Shown piece by piece: positions 63,097 to 64,000 of a stretch of 64,000 bases of DNA. A model generated the notes under the pieces. The model made no database searches, was not told the origin of the DNA, and was given only the letters and a program-made list of their open reading frames with translations. The number at the start of each line of letters is the position of its first letter. Within the stretch, counting starts at the first letter, position 1. The stretch is from Clostridium sp. BJN0001 (GTDB taxonomy: Bacteria > Bacillota > Clostridia > Clostridiales > Clostridiaceae). The position numbers and the translations under genes are program-made. The stretch covers positions 1,427,501-1,491,500 of the forward strand of contig NZ_CP094971.1 in NCBI RefSeq assembly GCF_022869825.1. The letters are read 5' to 3'.

Positions 63097-63576
63097 TTGT
63101 TTTCTATCGGTGACAAAGTAGTTTACCCTATGCAGGGGATAGGTATTATCGAAAAAATAGAAAATAAAACAATATCAGATGAGGAGAAAGAATACTTAAA
63201 AATCAAAATTCTATCTAACGACATGGAAATAATGATTCCAACAGATAGAATAGAGACTTCTAATCTAAGAAAAATTAGTGATAATTCAGAATTAACAAAT
63301 GTTATAAATGTTTTAAGTGATGATGATAGTTCATCTGAATATAACGATTTATCATTTAAGGAAAGATACCAATTGAATTTTAATAAAATAAAAACTGGTA
63401 CTCTTGAAAATAGTGCTGAAGTAGTGCATGATTTGATGCTAATAAAAAAGAATAAGAATTTAAATTCTTCTGAAAAACAACTTTTAAAAACGGCACGAAG
63501 ATTTCTCGTTGATGAAGTTTCTGTTATGAAAAATATTTCAACCACTGAAACGACCGAGCTATTAGGCTTAAATTAA
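63097..63576 (+). CDS. CarD/CdnL-family transcription regulator
   Basis: 159 residues from a TTG with AAGGAGG upstream. The N-terminal RNA-polymerase-interacting domain begins FSIGDKVVYPMQGIGIIEKIENKTISDEEKEYLKI and the C-terminal helical domain contains WYxxRYxxN-like FKERYQLNFNKIKTGTLENSAEVVHDLMLIKK and LNSSEKQLLKTARRFLVDEVS. CarD-like proteins stabilise open promoter complexes, often at rRNA and ribosomal genes. A terminator follows. Confidence 0.92.
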   Translation: MFSIGDKVVYPMQGIGIIEKIENKTISDEEKEYLKIKILSNDMEIMIPTDRIETSNLRKISDNSELTNVINVLSDDDSSSEYNDLSFKERYQLNFNKIKTGTLENSAEVVHDLMLIKKNKNLNSSEKQLLKTARRFLVDEVSVMKNISTTETTELLGLN

Positions 63577-63584
63577 TTATTTCA

Positions 63585-63621
63585 ATATAAAAGAAGGGCT
63601 ATTAAAGCCCTTCTTTTATAT
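63585..63621. terminator. Bidirectional terminator
   Basis: Perfect 16-bp arms ATATAAAAGAAGGGCT / AGCCCTTCTTTTATAT around a five-base loop. It separates the CarD-like gene from the convergent homoserine dehydrogenase gene. Confidence 0.9.
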
Positions 63622-63633
63622 TACTAATAAATA

Positions 63634-64000
63634 TTATTTAAAATCTTCTATTCTTATCATATTCTCAATCTCAACTACATTTTTAAGATCTCCAATTTGT
63701 TTCATAGCTTTTTTAAATTCGCCTTCTGTTGTCATATGTGTAACTATTACTATAGTAACGTTTCCGTCTTCATTTTCTTCACCTTTTTGAATGACTGATC
63801 TTATACTTACATTATTCTTTCCAAGCACTGAAGTAATATCAGACAATACTCCTGGTTCATCTTTTACAGAAACTCTAAGATAAAACTTACTCTTTACATC
63901 CTTCATAGGAAGAATTTCTCTATCCCAAAGATTATTATTAACTTCTGAAACTTCATTTTGAATACCACTTCTTATTATAGAGACTATATCAGAAACAACA
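63634..64000 (-). CDS. hom: Homoserine dehydrogenase, C-terminal part (5' end outside the window)
   Basis: The frame is open from the right edge to the stop at 63634. The visible part has SDIVSIIRSGIQNEV and NNLWDREILPMKD, then a complete ACT domain (KSKFYLRVSVKDEPGVLSDITSVLGKNNVSIRSVIQKG). This is the C-terminus of homoserine dehydrogenase, where the ACT domain binds threonine for feedback inhibition. The enzyme reduces aspartate semialdehyde to homoserine. An internal ATG at 63906 is not the real start. Confidence 0.85.
   Translation of the reverse strand, partial: VVSDIVSIIRSGIQNEVSEVNNNLWDREILPMKDVKSKFYLRVSVKDEPGVLSDITSVLGKNNVSIRSVIQKGEENEDGNVTIVIVTHMTTEGEFKKAMKQIGDLKNVVEIENMIRIEDFK

Noticed and set aside
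63634..63906. Stand-alone ACT-domain protein at the right edge
   Set aside because: The frame is open upstream to the window end with homoserine-dehydrogenase-like sequence, so it is a C-terminal domain, not a separate gene.

Overview
The window is low-GC, densely coded DNA with strong Shine-Dalgarno sites, a spore-coat gene (cotJC), a CarD-like regulator and Firmicutes-type riboswitches. Together these indicate a spore-forming Clostridium-like bacterium. I cannot name the species.

Layout. (1) 1 to about 12,730 is the right-hand part of an integrated phage-like or phage-plasmid-like element whose left end lies outside the window. It carries small early genes, a DnaB-type helicase, a replication initiator with a candidate origin, a ParM/ParR-type segregation pair, a lysogeny switch with four copies of one operator, a three-gene ABC-3C-type defence module, an SOS-boxed ImmA-like peptidase gene and a large serine recombinase. 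The recombinase ends inside cotJC: the 3' part of cotJC (12,735-13,103) continues in frame across the junction, and the 5' part must lie left of the element. This arrangement matches skin-type elements that are excised to rebuild a sporulation gene. (2) 13,281-21,048 is a complete four-gene Wadjet operon (jetD-jetA-jetB-jetC), followed by a decayed AAA ATPase gene. (3) 22,484 to 36,033 is mostly chromosomal housekeeping: topB, a Sel1 protein, PFL and ACT-domain genes, queT behind a probable preQ1 riboswitch, a GlpA-like redox cluster, an SDR reductase, a phosphoesterase, a divergent aroB-family gene and glyA. (4) 36,222-39,244 is a two-gene ThrE-type exporter split by an IS110-family element, with a candidate bridge RNA upstream of the transposase. 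(5) 39,235-52,646 holds a ComEC-like lipoprotein, transporters, hydrolases, RluF-like and ABC-F proteins, yjdF behind its riboswitch, a sugar-nucleotide epimerase, an acyl-ACP thioesterase and a CDF transporter. (6) 52,755-56,912 is a chemoreceptor plus partner-switching cluster (MCP, STAS, PP2C, HATPase). (7) 57,058-64,000 holds a DUF819 permease, a large envelope protein, a HAD phosphatase, a second AI-2E-type permease, a CarD-like regulator and the 3' end of homoserine dehydrogenase.

How they fit together. The left element has its own replication, segregation, immunity, SOS-response and defence functions, and it interrupts a sporulation gene. Immediately outside it sits Wadjet, a system that cuts circular DNA. 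The most notable points are the cotJC junction, the covarying palindromic repeats in the initiator gene, the repeats inside the parR-like gene, the ABC-3C module flanked by two LexA-type boxes, the IS110 bridge RNA candidate, and the AroB-family protein with a replaced active-site histidine. All functional calls rest on reading motifs by eye; no database search was run.
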